DNA of 64,000 nt, taken from assembly GCA_947561585.1 (NCBI GenBank), contig CANNZV010000265.1, forward strand, positions 280,289 through 344,288. The letters are read 5' to 3'. This document shows positions 34,101 through 44,243 of the stretch, one piece after another. The notes below the pieces were generated by a model. It saw nothing but the letters and a program-made list of their open reading frames with translations. It ran no database searches and was not told the DNA's origin. Each line of letters opens with the position of its first letter. Position 1 is the stretch's first letter. Position numbers and translations under genes: made by a program. The stretch comes from Caprella mutica (lineage: Eukaryota; Arthropoda; Malacostraca; Amphipoda; Caprellidae).

Positions 34101-36744
34101 ATAAAAAATGAGAGCCGTGGGATAAAAAATGAGAGCCGTGGGATAAAAAATGCGAGCGGTGGGATAAAAAATGCGAGCGGTGGGATAAAAAAATGCAAGT
34201 TGTGGGATAAAAAATGTGAGCTGTGCGATAAAAACTACAAGCAATGGGATATAAAGCGAGCCGTGGTGGAAGGAGCAATTACTACCTAGATTTAGTTACT
34301 TATTAACAGACCAGGAATATTTGATCAAGTGAAAATTCACATTTGATGAGCCGCAAAGTTTTGAAACTCTATATAAATGTCTTTTAGAAGACCGCGAGTT
34401 TCGAAAAAAATTCACAAAGAATGCAATCTGGTCTCTGCGGGAGTTTTTGATTGAATTTTAGAAAATTGAGATCTCTGCAGGAGATCTTGAATTAATTCCT
34501 ATGTTACCATTAATTTAGCTGCGGGAGATTTTGAATTAATTCTTATGTTACCATTAATTTAGCTGCGGGAGATTCTGAATCTGCTACTGAGAGTCAGAGA
34601 ATAACTCTCTCTCAAATTAAAATCCCTGCGGGAGAAGAGAAACATTCTGCAGACTGGCAATCTGGCAGAGTATGTCAGTTAAAGCCAATTAATTGGCTTA
34701 GGCTTCAAAAGTTCAAAACTCAGATATGTCTAATTGGCTTAAAATTTTGAATTAATTCCTATGTTGTATGTTCCCATGTTGATTAAATTTAATTTTGGCT
34801 TGAAATCTTCAAAAAATGAGCCAAATTGGCTTGGCTCCTCAGAATATTTGGCTCAATAATTGGCTTACAATTTTCCATTCTCTGAAACATGGCATGTCAT
34901 CATCATGATGTCGGTGGAATTTTTCTCCCTTGAAAATAATATTCAAGCAAAGTCGGTGGATTTATAGCTATTTACCAGTCAGGAAAGTAGTGCAGATCGT
35001 CGATAATTCTTTGGTATAATTTTAATATCGTCGTAAGAAATATATAAATCGTCGTTTCGATAATTTTAACCAATAATCACCGTCGTAAAATTAATTCAGA
35101 AAAACTAATATCTGGTACCAGTATAGCCTACCACAGAGTACAGACCACTGAATAGGAATATATTTAACTGCTACGTCAACACCATTGGCCAAATATCAAC
35201 CAATCAGAGAGAGGCATACAGTGACGCCGGTGACGTCACGTATTACTATGTACATACGGGTATATAATTATGTAATGGTCAGAGCTAAATTTTCATTCAC
35301 TAGCTACCAATTAGGAGTGACTAAAGCAGATATGGAAAAAAGTTTAGGTAATTAAAGTATAAAGGTATATTTATCATAAAATAGAAAGAAGGGGGTTTAG
35401 GCCCCCAATCAAAATTTCTAAAAATTCAATCAAAAACTCCCGCAGAGAGTCTTGGAAAAATGTTCCATATTCTGCAGACTGGAAATGCAGTGATGTCATT
35501 AAAAACTCTCCACCCTATTGGTTAAGAAGAAGTTCAGTGCAATCTTTGTGATGTTATGTCAATAACATATTGTCACATTGTGGTTACAATTTAGTTTATA
35601 TAATTAGTCAGTAATTAATTTCCAAGTTGAATAGTATGTCTCTTAAACTCGCCATTTGTCTCTCCAGCTCTCTCCAAAATTCAACAAATTCTCTCCAAAA
35701 TGATCAAATTTCCATAAATTCTCTCCAAAATAACATTGTAGCATAGGAGAAAAATAGATAAAACTCGCCATTTGCAATTGAAGGGCTCAAAATAACTGTT
35801 ACAAACTCACCATTAAAATGGCGAGTTCGGACATGTTTTATTACTTGGATTAATTTTTCGTCATATATTTATTTAATATATACCTAGCTAACTTTATTAT
35901 TTTATAACAAATTTCCGTCGTTAATATCTTGAATAGACTATTTTCCTCTATAAAAACGTCGTTAAATTTATTTATCGAAGTGCACCTACTTAGGTAGTAC
36001 TTTCCAGACTGGGCTATTAATTCCTATGTTACCATTAATTTTCGGTGGATAAAGTGAGAAAATATTGATGGATCAGTCAAATTATTAGAAATTTATGGTG
36101 GATTTTTTCAGCTTTTAGAAAAAATCAGTAGAATTTTGTGCACCAAATACAGACTGGGACTGTGAACATCAGAACATGAATATTCTCAAAGAATCCTCAA
36201 TTCAAATTAGAGCCTTCTGATTTTGAATTTCAATATTCCTAAATATAAATAAATATATTTAATACTAAAATTAAGGATTGTTTGCCCACAAGTCAAAATT
36301 TAAATTTCATAAAAACTCTGAGCAAAGGCTAAAGCCTAAAGGCTGTAAAGACATTCTTGGCTCATTTATTAATATTTTAAGCCAAAATTAACAGGGGAAC
36401 TCCAGGAACATAGGAATTAATTCAAAATTTGAAGCCAATTAGACATATCTCAGTTTTGACCTTTCGATAGGTAATGATATGCAAACTTGCTCTGAAGTCT
36501 GAAACATAACATGGCATTGCAGCACAGGTGCATCAATGCACAGCCTCACAGGCATACCTATTTGCATATTGTGCAGAAGAGGTAATTAATACCTATTTAA
36601 CTAGGTTACCAATCAGTGAATCATCCCCATTCCCGAAGGTATTATTAGGTATAGTTAGGTAGGTAGTACCTACCTACTTTATTAGTACTTACCAAAACAA
36701 TATGTGACGGCGACCATCAGAATGATCAATCGAAGAGCACTCAT
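22146..36744 (-). CDS. Bsg: Basigin (CD147-like, two-Ig transmembrane glycoprotein)
   Basis: Basigin escorts monocarboxylate transporters to the plasma membrane and acts in cell-cell and glia/retina adhesion. Coding exons: 36744-36693, 31654-31601, 30221-30143, 29831-29723, 24660-24507, 23584-23481, 23097-22889 and probably 22161-22146; every intron is GT-AG and all phases fit. The 258-aa product has a signal peptide (1 to about 17), a Gly/Ser-rich linker, Ig1 (C53-C97, W62), Ig2 (C135-C192, W147), five N-glycosylation sequons (54, 81, 159, 174, 203) and a membrane segment, LWPFLGIVAEVVILCLVIFI, with the family's conserved buried Glu (E226), then a short acidic tail. Length fits the family. 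If the last donor is not used, translation stops at 22885 (254 aa). Introns of about 5 kb (first and fourth) are filled with mobile DNA. Confidence 0.93.
22247..22880. repeat. 17-bp tandem array in the terminal basigin intron or 3' UTR
   Basis: About 37 copies of GCTACCCGACAGAAGAA and variants (TATCC, CCAAC, CTGAC). Variants are zoned: ACCCGAC on the left, mixed in the middle, TATCCGAC then TATCTGAC on the right, consistent with successive local expansions. It lies between exon 7 and the candidate last exon; if exon 7 is not spliced, the array would be transcribed in the 3' UTR. Confidence 0.95.
22889..23097 (-). CDS. Bsg: Basigin exon 7 (Ig2 end, membrane segment, tail)
   Basis: Acceptor TTTCAG at 23098-23103. 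Encodes DARGHYTC (Cys192), the membrane helix (about 217-236) and YERHRSKMEFEESEADN. The sequence GC|GTGAGT at 22889/22888 is a consensus donor; its TGA is also an in-frame stop if unspliced. Confidence 0.9.
23481..23584 (-). CDS. Bsg: Basigin exon 6 (Ig2, middle)
   Basis: 104 nt; acceptor CCACAG, donor GTGAGA. Encodes DVPLDHAVNGTSLEY onward to LSDITQ; sequons N159 and N174. Confidence 0.9.
24278..24436. mobile_element. GGGTAAGTTC-family MITE, decayed (basigin intron)
   Basis: Left arm GGGCTAACTTACAAATTATT, GGTTCCACACCATTGGTCAT, right arm ATGATCGATGGTCCAG. The ends are degraded. Confidence 0.5.
24507..24660 (-). CDS. Bsg: Basigin exon 5 (Ig2, first half)
   Basis: 154 nt; acceptor TTCCAG, donor GTGAGG. 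Contains LTCDADGIPMPTVSWYK with Ig2 Cys135 and Trp147. Confidence 0.9.
24812..27060. repeat. Dispersed repeat D, split by a pogo-like insertion
   Basis: The 5' part (24812-24969: GGGACTGGAAGAAGCAGTCA) and 3' part (26794-27060: GCTGCACTCACGGATAGAAG, GATCTCGTAGTTGAAGAGCA) join seamlessly at AAAAGCTACTCCGTGAATGC, as in the unbroken copy at 59205-59590, once the element at 24970-26793 and one TA are removed. Confidence 0.8.
24970..26793 (-). mobile_element. Decayed pogo-like DNA transposon, 1824 bp
   Basis: TA at 24968-24969 and 26794-26795; inverted ends of about 25 bp, GCGTCGACC then GGATCG then TTCCCGC, with two mismatches. The motif TGCGGGAACCGA recurs inside near both ends (about 25160-25240, 26337-26400, 26741-26780), as subterminal binding sites do. 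On the minus strand near 26045-26010 AITVIAVAGDKLHPRIIFKG resembles the beta-strand block of pogo/jerky DDE domains. Stops interrupt the frame, so it is not a working transposase. The TA target agrees with pogo. Confidence 0.65.
27236..28532 (+). mobile_element. Complete maT-type (DD37D) mariner element
   Basis: 1297 bp between TA duplications (27234-27235, 28533-28534). The 27-bp inverted ends (27236-27262 and 28506-28532) differ at one base; they start CAGGGTGGGGCGTAAGTTTG. One uninterrupted transposase ORF fills most of it. It sits in the fourth basigin intron, opposite to basigin in orientation. Confidence 0.96.
27390..28433 (+). CDS. maT-family transposase (Tc1/mariner, DD37D), intact
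   Basis: 347 aa, normal length for the superfamily. Residues 1 to about 110 are a paired helix-turn-helix DNA-binding region (SIARSTVWKCVKRF; AKTANVSPRTMRRVV) with the linker GRPR at 52-55. The DDE/D catalytic core has D144 (IVWSDEKNF), D240 (FQQDGATSHT) and D278 (SPDVNPMDFSVW). There are 37 residues between the second and third Asp, which defines maT rather than mariner DD34D or Tc1 DD34E. It cuts and pastes the element into TA sites. No stop or frameshift, and near-identical ends, indicate a young copy. The first ATG is used. Confidence 0.95.
   Translation: MSDKREAITALHRAGKSDSVISKTLSIARSTVWKCVKRFNERGDLTDRPRSGRPRSQRTKQLIKCAREKIRRNPKRSMRLLAKTANVSPRTMRRVVKEDLKMSSFTLQKRQTLSEAVKKKRLERSKALLRELKSGTAGEIVWSDEKNFKVEMAHNRRNDRIIGKSAKDIPYNQKTVHRTMKPASVMVWAAVSETWRSPLIFVEQGAKINAKCYIENILTTMLESAKDHFGNDTLWTFQQDGATSHTANVTQNWCHDHLPRFWSKEMWPPCSPDVNPMDFSVWSILESKACGKFHRSVDDLKRSLQRSWKEISQEQLRAAVGGVRRRFEAVIKNKGNILNKFMIFEFL
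28653..28846. mobile_element. GGGTAAGTTC-family MITE (basigin intron)
   Basis: TA at 28651-28652 and 28847-28848; left arm GGGTAACTTCCCGAGTTATG. The right arm is decayed. It abuts the next family member with a single shared TA. Confidence 0.65.
28849..29007. mobile_element. GGGTAAGTTC-family MITE, subfamily of 4561-4724
   Basis: TA at 28847-28848 and 29008-29009. The interior CAGTACTACATCTTCGGTCA matches the 4561 copy closely. Strong palindrome. Confidence 0.8.
29010..29722. other. Basigin intron, CTAG-rich
   Basis: AT-rich intron with many TAGCTAGCTA runs and no exon or element recognised. The same word enrichment is seen throughout 23.9-31.5 kb. Confidence 0.5.
29723..29831 (-). CDS. Bsg: Basigin exon 4 (Ig1, second half)
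   Basis: 109 nt; acceptor TTTTCAG, donor GTAGTT. Encodes YKDGERLIES through ADVGKYKCQ, with the DxGxYxC motif and Cys97. Confidence 0.9.
30143..30221 (-). CDS. Bsg: Basigin exon 3 (Ig1, first half)
   Basis: 79 nt; acceptor CTCTCAG, donor GTGAGA. Holds Ig1 Cys53 and sequon N54; ends within the codon of Ig1 Trp62. Confidence 0.88.
31601..31654 (-). CDS. Bsg: Basigin exon 2 (Gly-rich linker)
   Basis: 54 nt; acceptor TTCCAG (to 31655), donor GTGAGA from 31600. Encodes AAGGGGGGSSGTAAFLVE. A glycine run of six just after the signal peptide is unusual and may be lineage-specific. Confidence 0.85.
31740..36200. repeat. Patchwork of mutually similar direct and inverted segments (basigin intron 1)
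   Basis: Words such as CTGACTTTTTCAAAAA, GCTGATCCACCAATATTTTC and TCGCCATTT recur on both strands at about 31740, 31880, 32560, 33160, 33650, 35700 and 36050. For example 32725-32830 is inverted at 35735-35835 (AAACTCGCCATTTTAATGG and complement). The TTAATTCCTATGTTACC motif recurs many times. Short frames here are by-products. It is probably a nested or rearranged transposon family. Confidence 0.7.
33963..34266. repeat. 21-bp tandem array (basigin intron 1)
   Basis: About 14 copies of GAGCCGTGGGATAAAAAATRC, drifting to GAGCGGTGGG and GAGCTGTGCG at the right end. The 21-bp period keeps frames open on both strands (EPWDKKY on +). Confidence 0.92.
36693..36744 (-). CDS. Bsg: Basigin exon 1 (signal peptide)
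   Basis: ATG at 36744-36742, encoding MSALRLIILMVAVTYCF and one base of the next codon; donor GTAAGTAC from 36692. In-frame TAG upstream of this ATG supports the start. Confidence 0.88.
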
Positions 36745-37518
36745 TTTGGCTAAAATTTGAGTACTTTTACACCATAAAAGAATACCTAGCTACTACTTAT
36801 AAAACTAACCTATTGAAACTATCAATTTATATTCACTTAATGTAACACGGAGGTTTCAATTCTTTAAATAGAAGAGCGACACACAACCTCCTATCACCGC
36901 TGATAGCAGACAACTAATGGTATAAAGAGTGCCAAAAATAATGCCATGCGGTAAATTCGTCACCAGGAACTTGTTTTGGTACATATAAGTTATTATTTAT
37001 TAATAGATTGCGATAAAAAGATGGAAATTCCAGATATCATACAATATATTGCATGTATATTTTGTCAATGGCTAGAAAATTTTCATACAAACCAATTTAA
37101 GTAAGAATTTTATATAGCTAGGTATAAATTATAATTCCGATTAGGCATAATATTAAAGTAACAAAATATTTTCAACGAATTAATTCCTGGTATTACTTAT
37201 TTCTATATTAATTTGGCTATTACCATTTTTCATAAACTCATAACTCAAATAATGGTGATTAGTTAATTGAGTGTCTAAATAGTTTCGCAAATTCCCAACC
37301 TAAAAAGCCATTAAATTTAAAAAAAAAGAACAACCCTATACACAAAGTAGGTAGGGTAACGGCCCGTTGTATCGTCCCTCTCCATTTATCGTCACGTTTC
37401 AGTTATTTTCGTCTAAAAATTTAACAAGACTTAGAAACATTTCTATGGTTTAGGTATTTTACAAATCTATGTCTCCATATATTTTTATTATTGTTACCTA
37501 AATGTAAGTAATTTAATT
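36745..37518. other. Basigin 5' flank
   Basis: Holds the 5' UTR and presumably the promoter (minus strand). A minus-strand CTATTTAAAG (near 36871) is the only TATA-like candidate; no clear initiator. A GC-balanced stretch at 36890-36960 could be the proximal promoter. No other gene. Confidence 0.4.
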
Positions 37519-37778
37519 TAAAGGTCCCCTCCAAGCAAATATTTTTATTGCTTTATTCAACGAGGCTAATGTTTCTTATCATTTTGCTGCAAACCGTATC
37601 GAATTTGGCAGGCGCGTATACAAGAGGGGGGGCATTTGGGGCAGATGCCCCCCCCCCCTTGAGGACTGAACTTTTCAAAAATAAATCTACGGATTAATAA
37701 AAATATATGGATTAGTTCTCCAAATTGAAGAAATGTCAATTATTTGACTATTTTTAATTGCTTTTGACATGCTTGAAC

Positions 37779-39060
37779 ACTGTATTCTATCAAAATCGTC
37801 ATTTTTAAATTGCGAAATGGGAGAAATTAAATTGCTTCAAGTCGTATTAAGTATAAGCCATTTTGTTCATAGAGAGTGGATTTCTATCACCCTATTTATA
37901 TTAGCATTGTTCTTCAATTCAGTAACAGTACGCCGAAAATTCTTGCTTTCCCCAGATAAATGAAAGGGTGGCTAAATCTTACCACTTGAAAAAGTTAACA
38001 AGAGTTCGTGGTCTATTCAATGGAACTGGTTCTATTCACAAGAAAAAGCAAATGAAATCAAAACCAAAAAAACCACAAACAGTGATTCAGGAGGTGAAGA
38101 GTTTCTTCGAAGAAATCCCTAGGTTTTCTCTCAGAAAAGCTGTTCAGCAGATTTCATCCTCACCAAAACCACGTGGTGGAGGATCGTCATACATTCATTT
38201 AGTTTCCGTTTTTATCATTGATCTTCAGTTCGACCATTAACGAAAACCACATAAATAGCAGTTTTGTGAGTGGATTATGCAGCAACCATCCAACATTGCC
38301 AATTGAATCGTTTGGACAGACGAGAAGTTAATTTGCCTCCATCAAAAACACATCGAAAAAATACGAATGAAAATCCTCGAAATATCTGGGAAACAAATGA
38401 TAGGTATGATGTTAAGGTAATGAATGATCTTCGTTTCAATTATTAATGGAATGGTTCCAATTGTTCAAGCATTCCTTAACGAATATGGCAACTTATTACC
38501 CGTTAATGTTTTTCAAAACTCTGATTGCTCCATCACATTATTTGGCCCAGCCTGCAACTTCTTCACTTTGGTGGATGCAAGACCACATTGCACAAATGCA
38601 GCTTTAGAATTTGAGGAAAATTTTCGAGGTCGAGTGATGTGCAGAAGTACGGAAATAATATTCCTGGTCAGCACACAGTCCAGATCTCAACTTTTTGGAC
38701 TTGTGCATATGGGATGCTGCACAAACTCGAGTTTATAAGTTAATATATATAAAAAAAACAGATCCCAATGAGTCTCTTATACAATGTGCTAAAATCTTCG
38801 CTCAAAAATTTAACAATAAGACTATCAAGAAAGTATGCAAGAATGTTCTGAAGCGTGCATCGTTCTGTCTTCACATCTTTGGCAACAACTTTTTTAGGAC
38901 CTCAGTAGATGTGCCTCATATGATATAAGACAATAAATGTTTAATAATGATAAAAATCCTTTCATTTCCTTCAAAGTGATGCATCTATAATGGTATTTGA
39001 CCTATTTTAAGTGCTTCTAATATGCAATTTGAAAAATACGTTATCTGATGAAACACAGTG
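37779..39060 (+). mobile_element. Decayed DD40-41D mariner-like transposon, copy 1
   Basis: Inverted ends CACTGTGTTYCATCAG (left at 37779, right ending 39060, TA following). Coding remnant on + in at least three frames: N-terminal HTH-like part (37968-38190, VIQEVKSFFEEIPRFSLRKA), IVWTDEK (about 38307-38327, first catalytic Asp), DARPHCTNAALEF (about 38578, second), SAHSPDLNFLDLCIW (about 38669-38713, third), and a tail ending DVPHMI before a stop at 38926-38928. The spacing of 40-41 residues suggests the rosa-like group. Frameshifts make it inactive. Confidence 0.7.
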
Positions 39061-39182
39061 TAGCAGAATGGTTTTGATTATTTTTGCTGCAGCCAATGAT
39101 TGAATATTGTGATTAAGTTAATAACTATCAGTCTATTAGACTTGATATACAGCTTTTGGACTATACAATACATCCACTGACA

Positions 39183-40390
39183 CACTGTGTTCCATCAGAA
39201 ACGACATTTTTATATTGCGAATTAGAAGCACTTCTAATGCATCAATTGTCATCATAGACACACAACGTTGTTGATGGAAAAGAAAGTATTATTATTTAAC
39301 ATTTATTTTCCTATATATAATGCTATATCATATGAACCACATCTCCTGTGGCCGTACAGAATTTGTTGAAAATGACCTCCTCCAGCCTGAAGACAGAACG
39401 ATCGAAGCAAACTTCGAAACATTCTTTCAAATTTCTTAGGGGTCTCCGGGTTATCCCTTTCAGTGAAACTTTAAACACTTTGTATAAGAGACACAATGGA
39501 ATATTCTTTTTCATATATAAACTCGAGTTTGTGCAGCAGCCAAGAAGTGAAAATCTAAAGGGTTGAGATATTGATTGTGCATGTGCTGGCCAGGAATTTT
39601 CCGTTCTTCTGCTAATGAATCGACCTCTAATCTTTTCAATGAGAAATTCTAGAACTGCATTTGTTCAATGTGGTGGAGCCTCAAAGAAGTACAATGATTT
39701 TTTTGTTACTATATTGTTAATATATTATATAGTGGCAATTTTCTTCAGTGGCAATTTTCCGGGTGGCAGTTTTCCCACAGTGGCAGTTTTCCCACAGTGG
39801 CAGTTTTCCTGGTGGCAATCTTTCCATAATAAGGCTTTGCGTATGTAAATGATATATAAATATTTAAGGAAATAAAATACTATATATATTTGGTATCTCG
39901 TATACCTGTTTGTATCTTTTATATTTTCTAATAAATTCTAAATAGATCGCATGCCAAACCAGTAAAAAATGATGATCAGATCGCATAACAAACTAGCACC
40001 AAATAATATCTTGTAGCAATCTGAGATATGAAACACCATTTACCGATGACAAGTTGCCATCATCATCAAGGAATGCATGAAAGATTATATCCATTCAATT
40101 AATAATGGCATCAAAGATATTACCTTAGCATCATACCTATCATTTATTCCGTTGATATTTCAGGGATTTTCATTAGTGTACCTGACGATCCTCCACAACG
40201 GAGTTATGGTTTGTGATATCTTCTGAGAATTGGGGGTTCTGGGGGGTTCTTCATAGAAACTCTTCACCTCCTGAATCACTGTTTCTGTTCTTTTTGGTTT
40301 TGTTATCATTTGCTTTTCTTGTGAATAGAACCAGTTTCATTGAATAGACCACTAACTCTTGTGAACTTTTTCAGGTGGTAAATGGTCTAT
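39183..40390 (-). mobile_element. Decayed DD40-41D mariner-like transposon, copy 2 (inverted)
   Basis: Lies tail-to-tail with the copy at 37779. The end CACTGTGTTCCATCAG begins at 39183. Minus-strand remnants: HTH region 40385-40187, PHCTNAVLEFLIEK and WPAH (about 39675-39580), and a tail ending VVHMI (39323). A run of GTGGCAGTTTTCC repeats (39740-39820) and other DNA interrupts the middle. The left end is missing beyond 40390. Confidence 0.65.
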
Positions 40391-41216
40391 GGAAAAACAG
40401 GAAATTTATCAAATGTAATATGATTGGAAAAATTATCTTTGATTATATATATATTTGAAATTTGTGAAATAATTAATAAACACTGTTTATTCAAAGATGT
40501 TTAAAAATCATTTATAGTTTAATTTGTGTACAATTTTATTGATTTTTCTCTATATTAGAATTTTAGCATCTATATTGCCAATTGCCGTCTATGTATAATA
40601 TTATATATATCCTAGTACCTATATATACAAAATAGCCAATTATTATAATGTAAATGCAAAAGAAAACTAAACTACCTTTTCTTTCAAACTCCCACATTCT
40701 TTTCTCTAAATTCCTATAAATCACTAACTTTTATTTCTAAGAAGAAAAATAGGCTCAACTCATTTGGTTCTGCAGAACTTTGGAAACTTTTACCAGAAAA
40801 TGATAACCAGAGCGGTTAGAAAGAATTATGATTATTATAATGCAATTAGGTCACATTTTCATGTAAACAATTATACAATAAAGATGATTCTGGGTAAATA
40901 CATACAAATTATGATATAAAAGAAACCTATCTTTAAAAATTAATAACAATTATCTCAAAGCGGTTATGATTTAGTAAAGTTAGAAGCTTTTGGTATAGCT
41001 ACTTATTATTCGTATTTTAAATACCTAGCTTATTTCGAAATAACAATGAATACTATAAAGCCATAAATAGGTACTTTCTAACTGTTCATTGATTTGTGTA
41101 TTTAACATTAAAATGAGTCTTTAGCTATAGTTTTATACGAACACACCTGTTAAAAGCAATAAAACTTTTACTATCTACATCATACATTTAAATAACTAAA
41201 ATTTGTTATATAATAT
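40391..41216. other. AT-rich spacer without gene
   Basis: No ORF, RNA gene or inverted-repeat element recognised. Confidence 0.5.
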
Positions 41217-41224
41217 CAGAATTT

Positions 41225-41476
41225 GGTAAATTCCTAGTTCACGTCCCTATTTCATTTAGGGACATGAACTAGGAACCGATTCTAATACCCCCTTCCTATA
41301 GTTCGCATCCCTAAATGAAATAGGGACGTGAACTAAGAAGGGGGTATTTTTAAATTATTTTTTCTTCAATTTAGTTAGGTACCTTTTATCTGATTAAAAT
41401 ATATTGCACTATTATATTGACTATAATATGTCAATACGTCCCTAAATGAAATAGTGACATGAACTAGGAATTTACC
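41225..41476. mobile_element. hAT-like MITE with 8-bp target duplication
   Basis: Ends GGTAAATTCCTAGTTCACGT and complement; identical 8-bp duplication CAGAATTT at 41217-41224 and 41477-41484 (8 bp is the hAT hallmark). Inside are two hairpins made of the terminal motif itself (ACGTCCCTATTTCATTTAGG and complement). A diverged relative is at 59964-60311. Confidence 0.85.
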
Positions 41477-41783
41477 CAGAATTTGTATTCAAATAACTCA
41501 AGTGTTTTTCTAATAAATATTTCCTGATTTATTTTGTTGCCTTTTTCGGTATATTAAAATAATGATAATATTTATTAACGTACCTACTTAGTATACTCGG
41601 TTTTATAATAAATTACTCCATCTTAATTTTTTCAAATATACAATACATACCTATATTAATAATATTTAGTGAGTTTCTTCCCTACAAATAACAGTCTGTC
41701 GATTCGATGGAACAATCCATCGATTCGATATCCCAGCAATCGAAAAGAAATCGAATCGATATAGGTAGGTAGGGGAGATCCCC

Positions 41784-42222
41784 AGGTAGAATGGGGGAAA
41801 TTAGGTAGAATGGGGGAAATTAGGTAGAATGGGGGAAATTAGGTAGAATGGGGGAAATTAGGTAGAATGGGAGAAATTTGGTAGATTGGGGGAAATTAGG
41901 TAGAATGGAAGAAATTTGGTAGATTGGGGGGAAATTAGGTAGAATGGGGGAAATTAGGTAGAATGGGAGAAATTTGGTAGATTGGGGGAAATAAGGTAGA
42001 ATGGAGGAAATTAGGTAGAATGGGGAAATCAGGTAGAAGGGGAAAACAGGTATAATGGGGGTAAATTAGGTAGAATGGGGGAAAATCAGGTTAGAATTGG
42101 GGATAATCAGGTAGAATGGAAGAAAATCAGGTTAGAATTGGGGATAATCAGGTAGAATGGAAGAAAATCAGGTAGAATGGGGATAATCAGGTAGGATGGG
42201 GGAAATTAGGTAGAATGGGCAT
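41784..42222. repeat. 19-bp tandem array
   Basis: About 23 copies of GGTAGAATGGGGGAAATTA. Regular on the left, with 1-3 bp indels accumulating to the right (GGTTAGAATTGGGGATAATC). Confidence 0.93.
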
Positions 42223-42274
42223 AAAGTTGGCTGAGTAGAGAAAATGATGCTAGAATGGAGAAATTAATGATTGT

Positions 42275-42690
42275 AGTACGGGTTTAACCTCTGCTTCAAC
42301 GCCAAAGGTCATAATTTATTATCGCTGATGTCAAAATGAAATTAAGTACAAGGGACTCGAAGAAGCAGTCAGAAAGAAAAGTTGCTTCATGAACAAAGTC
42401 ACCTACCACCGTCGGTGACAATGCTCATGGATGTAGAAAAGTTACTCAGTGAAAGCAGTCCCCTACCAAGGAATGTAACGAGAAGGGACACAAGCACCGT
42501 TCGCTGCACTCACGGATAGAAGAGGAAAATGAAGAGTTGATTGTAAATGAAGCCTACGTGTCTACCTAACATAAAGATCTAAGTACTTCTTCGTCCCATT
42601 TTTGGTAAGTGACTACATTCACGGAGTAGCTCTCCTGCATCCATTAGCTAGACACCGACAGGTGGTATTTGACTTTGCTCATGAATCTCA
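42275..42690. repeat. Dispersed repeat D with an inverted partial copy
   Basis: Direct body at 42275-42595 (GGACTCGAAGAAGCAGTC, GCTGCACTCACGGATAGAAG); then 42600-42690 reads the same repeat backwards (TTCACGGAGTAGCTCTCCTG), forming a hairpin. Confidence 0.65.
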
Positions 42691-43714
42691 TCTTAATAAA
42701 ATTACATTTTGAAGTCAGTGAATTGGCCTCCGATTCTGCAGCAGACGTAAAAAACCCTACGTAAGTAATTAATCAAAGCGACAATATTTTTAATTTCCTT
42801 CTCATTAAATTATCAATTTATTTTGATAGGAAAAAGTTTTAGAAAACTAAAGTCGTATTGAAATTTTGATAGATCACGTTGTTTGTTTTTCCAAATAAAT
42901 GAAGTTCACAAAATATATATCATCGTAAACTGTGTAAATAATAATTAACCGAATCTCAGATAAATGTAAACACTAATCTACCTATTAAGTGATTTTAAGA
43001 TGAATACCAGCTATATATTAATTATTAATATCACACGCAGATGTGCAAATATTCTTTGGATAACGTGAACGGCAATACAACAACATTGTACGTCTAAAAC
43101 TTATGAAAATTTTCTACGTTTTATCAAATTAGGTGACACTTTTTTTATTTAAATCAATTTTTTTTTACTAATCATTATTCCGATGAACAAGTTATATTGA
43201 ATAGTATAATGAACTATTCTGAATCTATTATACATATATGTATAGGTCCCCCACCTCTAATTACTCCCCCCCCCTGCTTTCCACCCTATAATTGAGTTCC
43301 AGTAGGTCGATAAATGGGTAAAAGATATCTAAGTATGTAAAATTGAATAAATATTGAGAATAAATATATTTACTAACCATTAAACTGTTTTAGAACCACT
43401 ATTTCGAAATTGATCAAAATACCATTTATCGTCACCCCATGACGATAAATGGAAAACCCTCTTCATTGATAACCAAATATCGACACATCGATTTATTTTA
43501 AAGATTGATGACCGAATTAATTTCTGATTTTATATTTAAGAAATGCAATTAAAAACAATCAAAATTGTATGAACCTTATTATTATTTTTTTTCTTTTGAA
43601 GCATAAAATCGCGCATATCAAATTCTCTATACCTAATCAATTTCGGTAGGTTTGTCCTGAATGTACCTACCGTATCGTCATACATCTCATCAGTTAAACT
43701 GACACTCTGATTGT
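42691..43714. other. AT-rich spacer without gene
   Basis: Nothing coding. A small hairpin with CATTTATCGTC and GACGATAAATG is at 43425-43452; a similar CATTTATCGTC word is at 37384. Confidence 0.45.
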
Positions 43715-43719
43715 AATTT

Positions 43720-44243
43720 TAAAGGTCCTCTCCAGGCTCCGGGAAGAAAATGAGTTTATAACATAATATTATAGAACTAAGGATTACGATCATTATTCTG
43801 CAAACCGCATATGATTCGGTTCAGTATATATATTATAATTAGTTTTTAAAGTTATTTAATACTCTGTGAGCAACAATTGAGCGAATCACTAATCTGATGC
43901 TCAAGAAGAAGATTGTACACTCTTTGTTTTGATAACAAATTTGAATTTTACAAACAAACCATGCGTTTTCGGCCTTTATTTGAATTACTTTAGATATTAA
44001 TTGTTTCCTAAAATATATAAACGATTCTATTATAAGTTCATTCAATTTTATACCTTTACAAGAATATTAAATGGATTTATTAAACCTAATACCTAGTTGA
44101 CAATCAAGACAAATGGTGTACATTCTTTTTCTTCATTCTGAAAATTTCTTAAATTAGTAAGTCGGAAGTAAAATAGGTTTTGTAGAGTTTTGATTATAAA
44201 AATCTTTAAAAGCAAAAAATTTAAAAATAAGATACCAAATTCC
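43720..44243. mobile_element. TTAA-type MITE, left part
   Basis: Begins TTTTAAAGGTCCTCTCCAGG. The interior AAGAAGAAGATTGTACACTC recurs in the element ending at 51130 (at 50551). The left end also resembles 37515-37600 (GGTCCCCTCC, CTGCAAACCG). No clear right end. Confidence 0.5.

Noticed and set aside
33830..34289. EPWDKKY-type heptapeptide repeat frames
   Set aside because: 21-bp array in a basigin intron, open in at least four frames.
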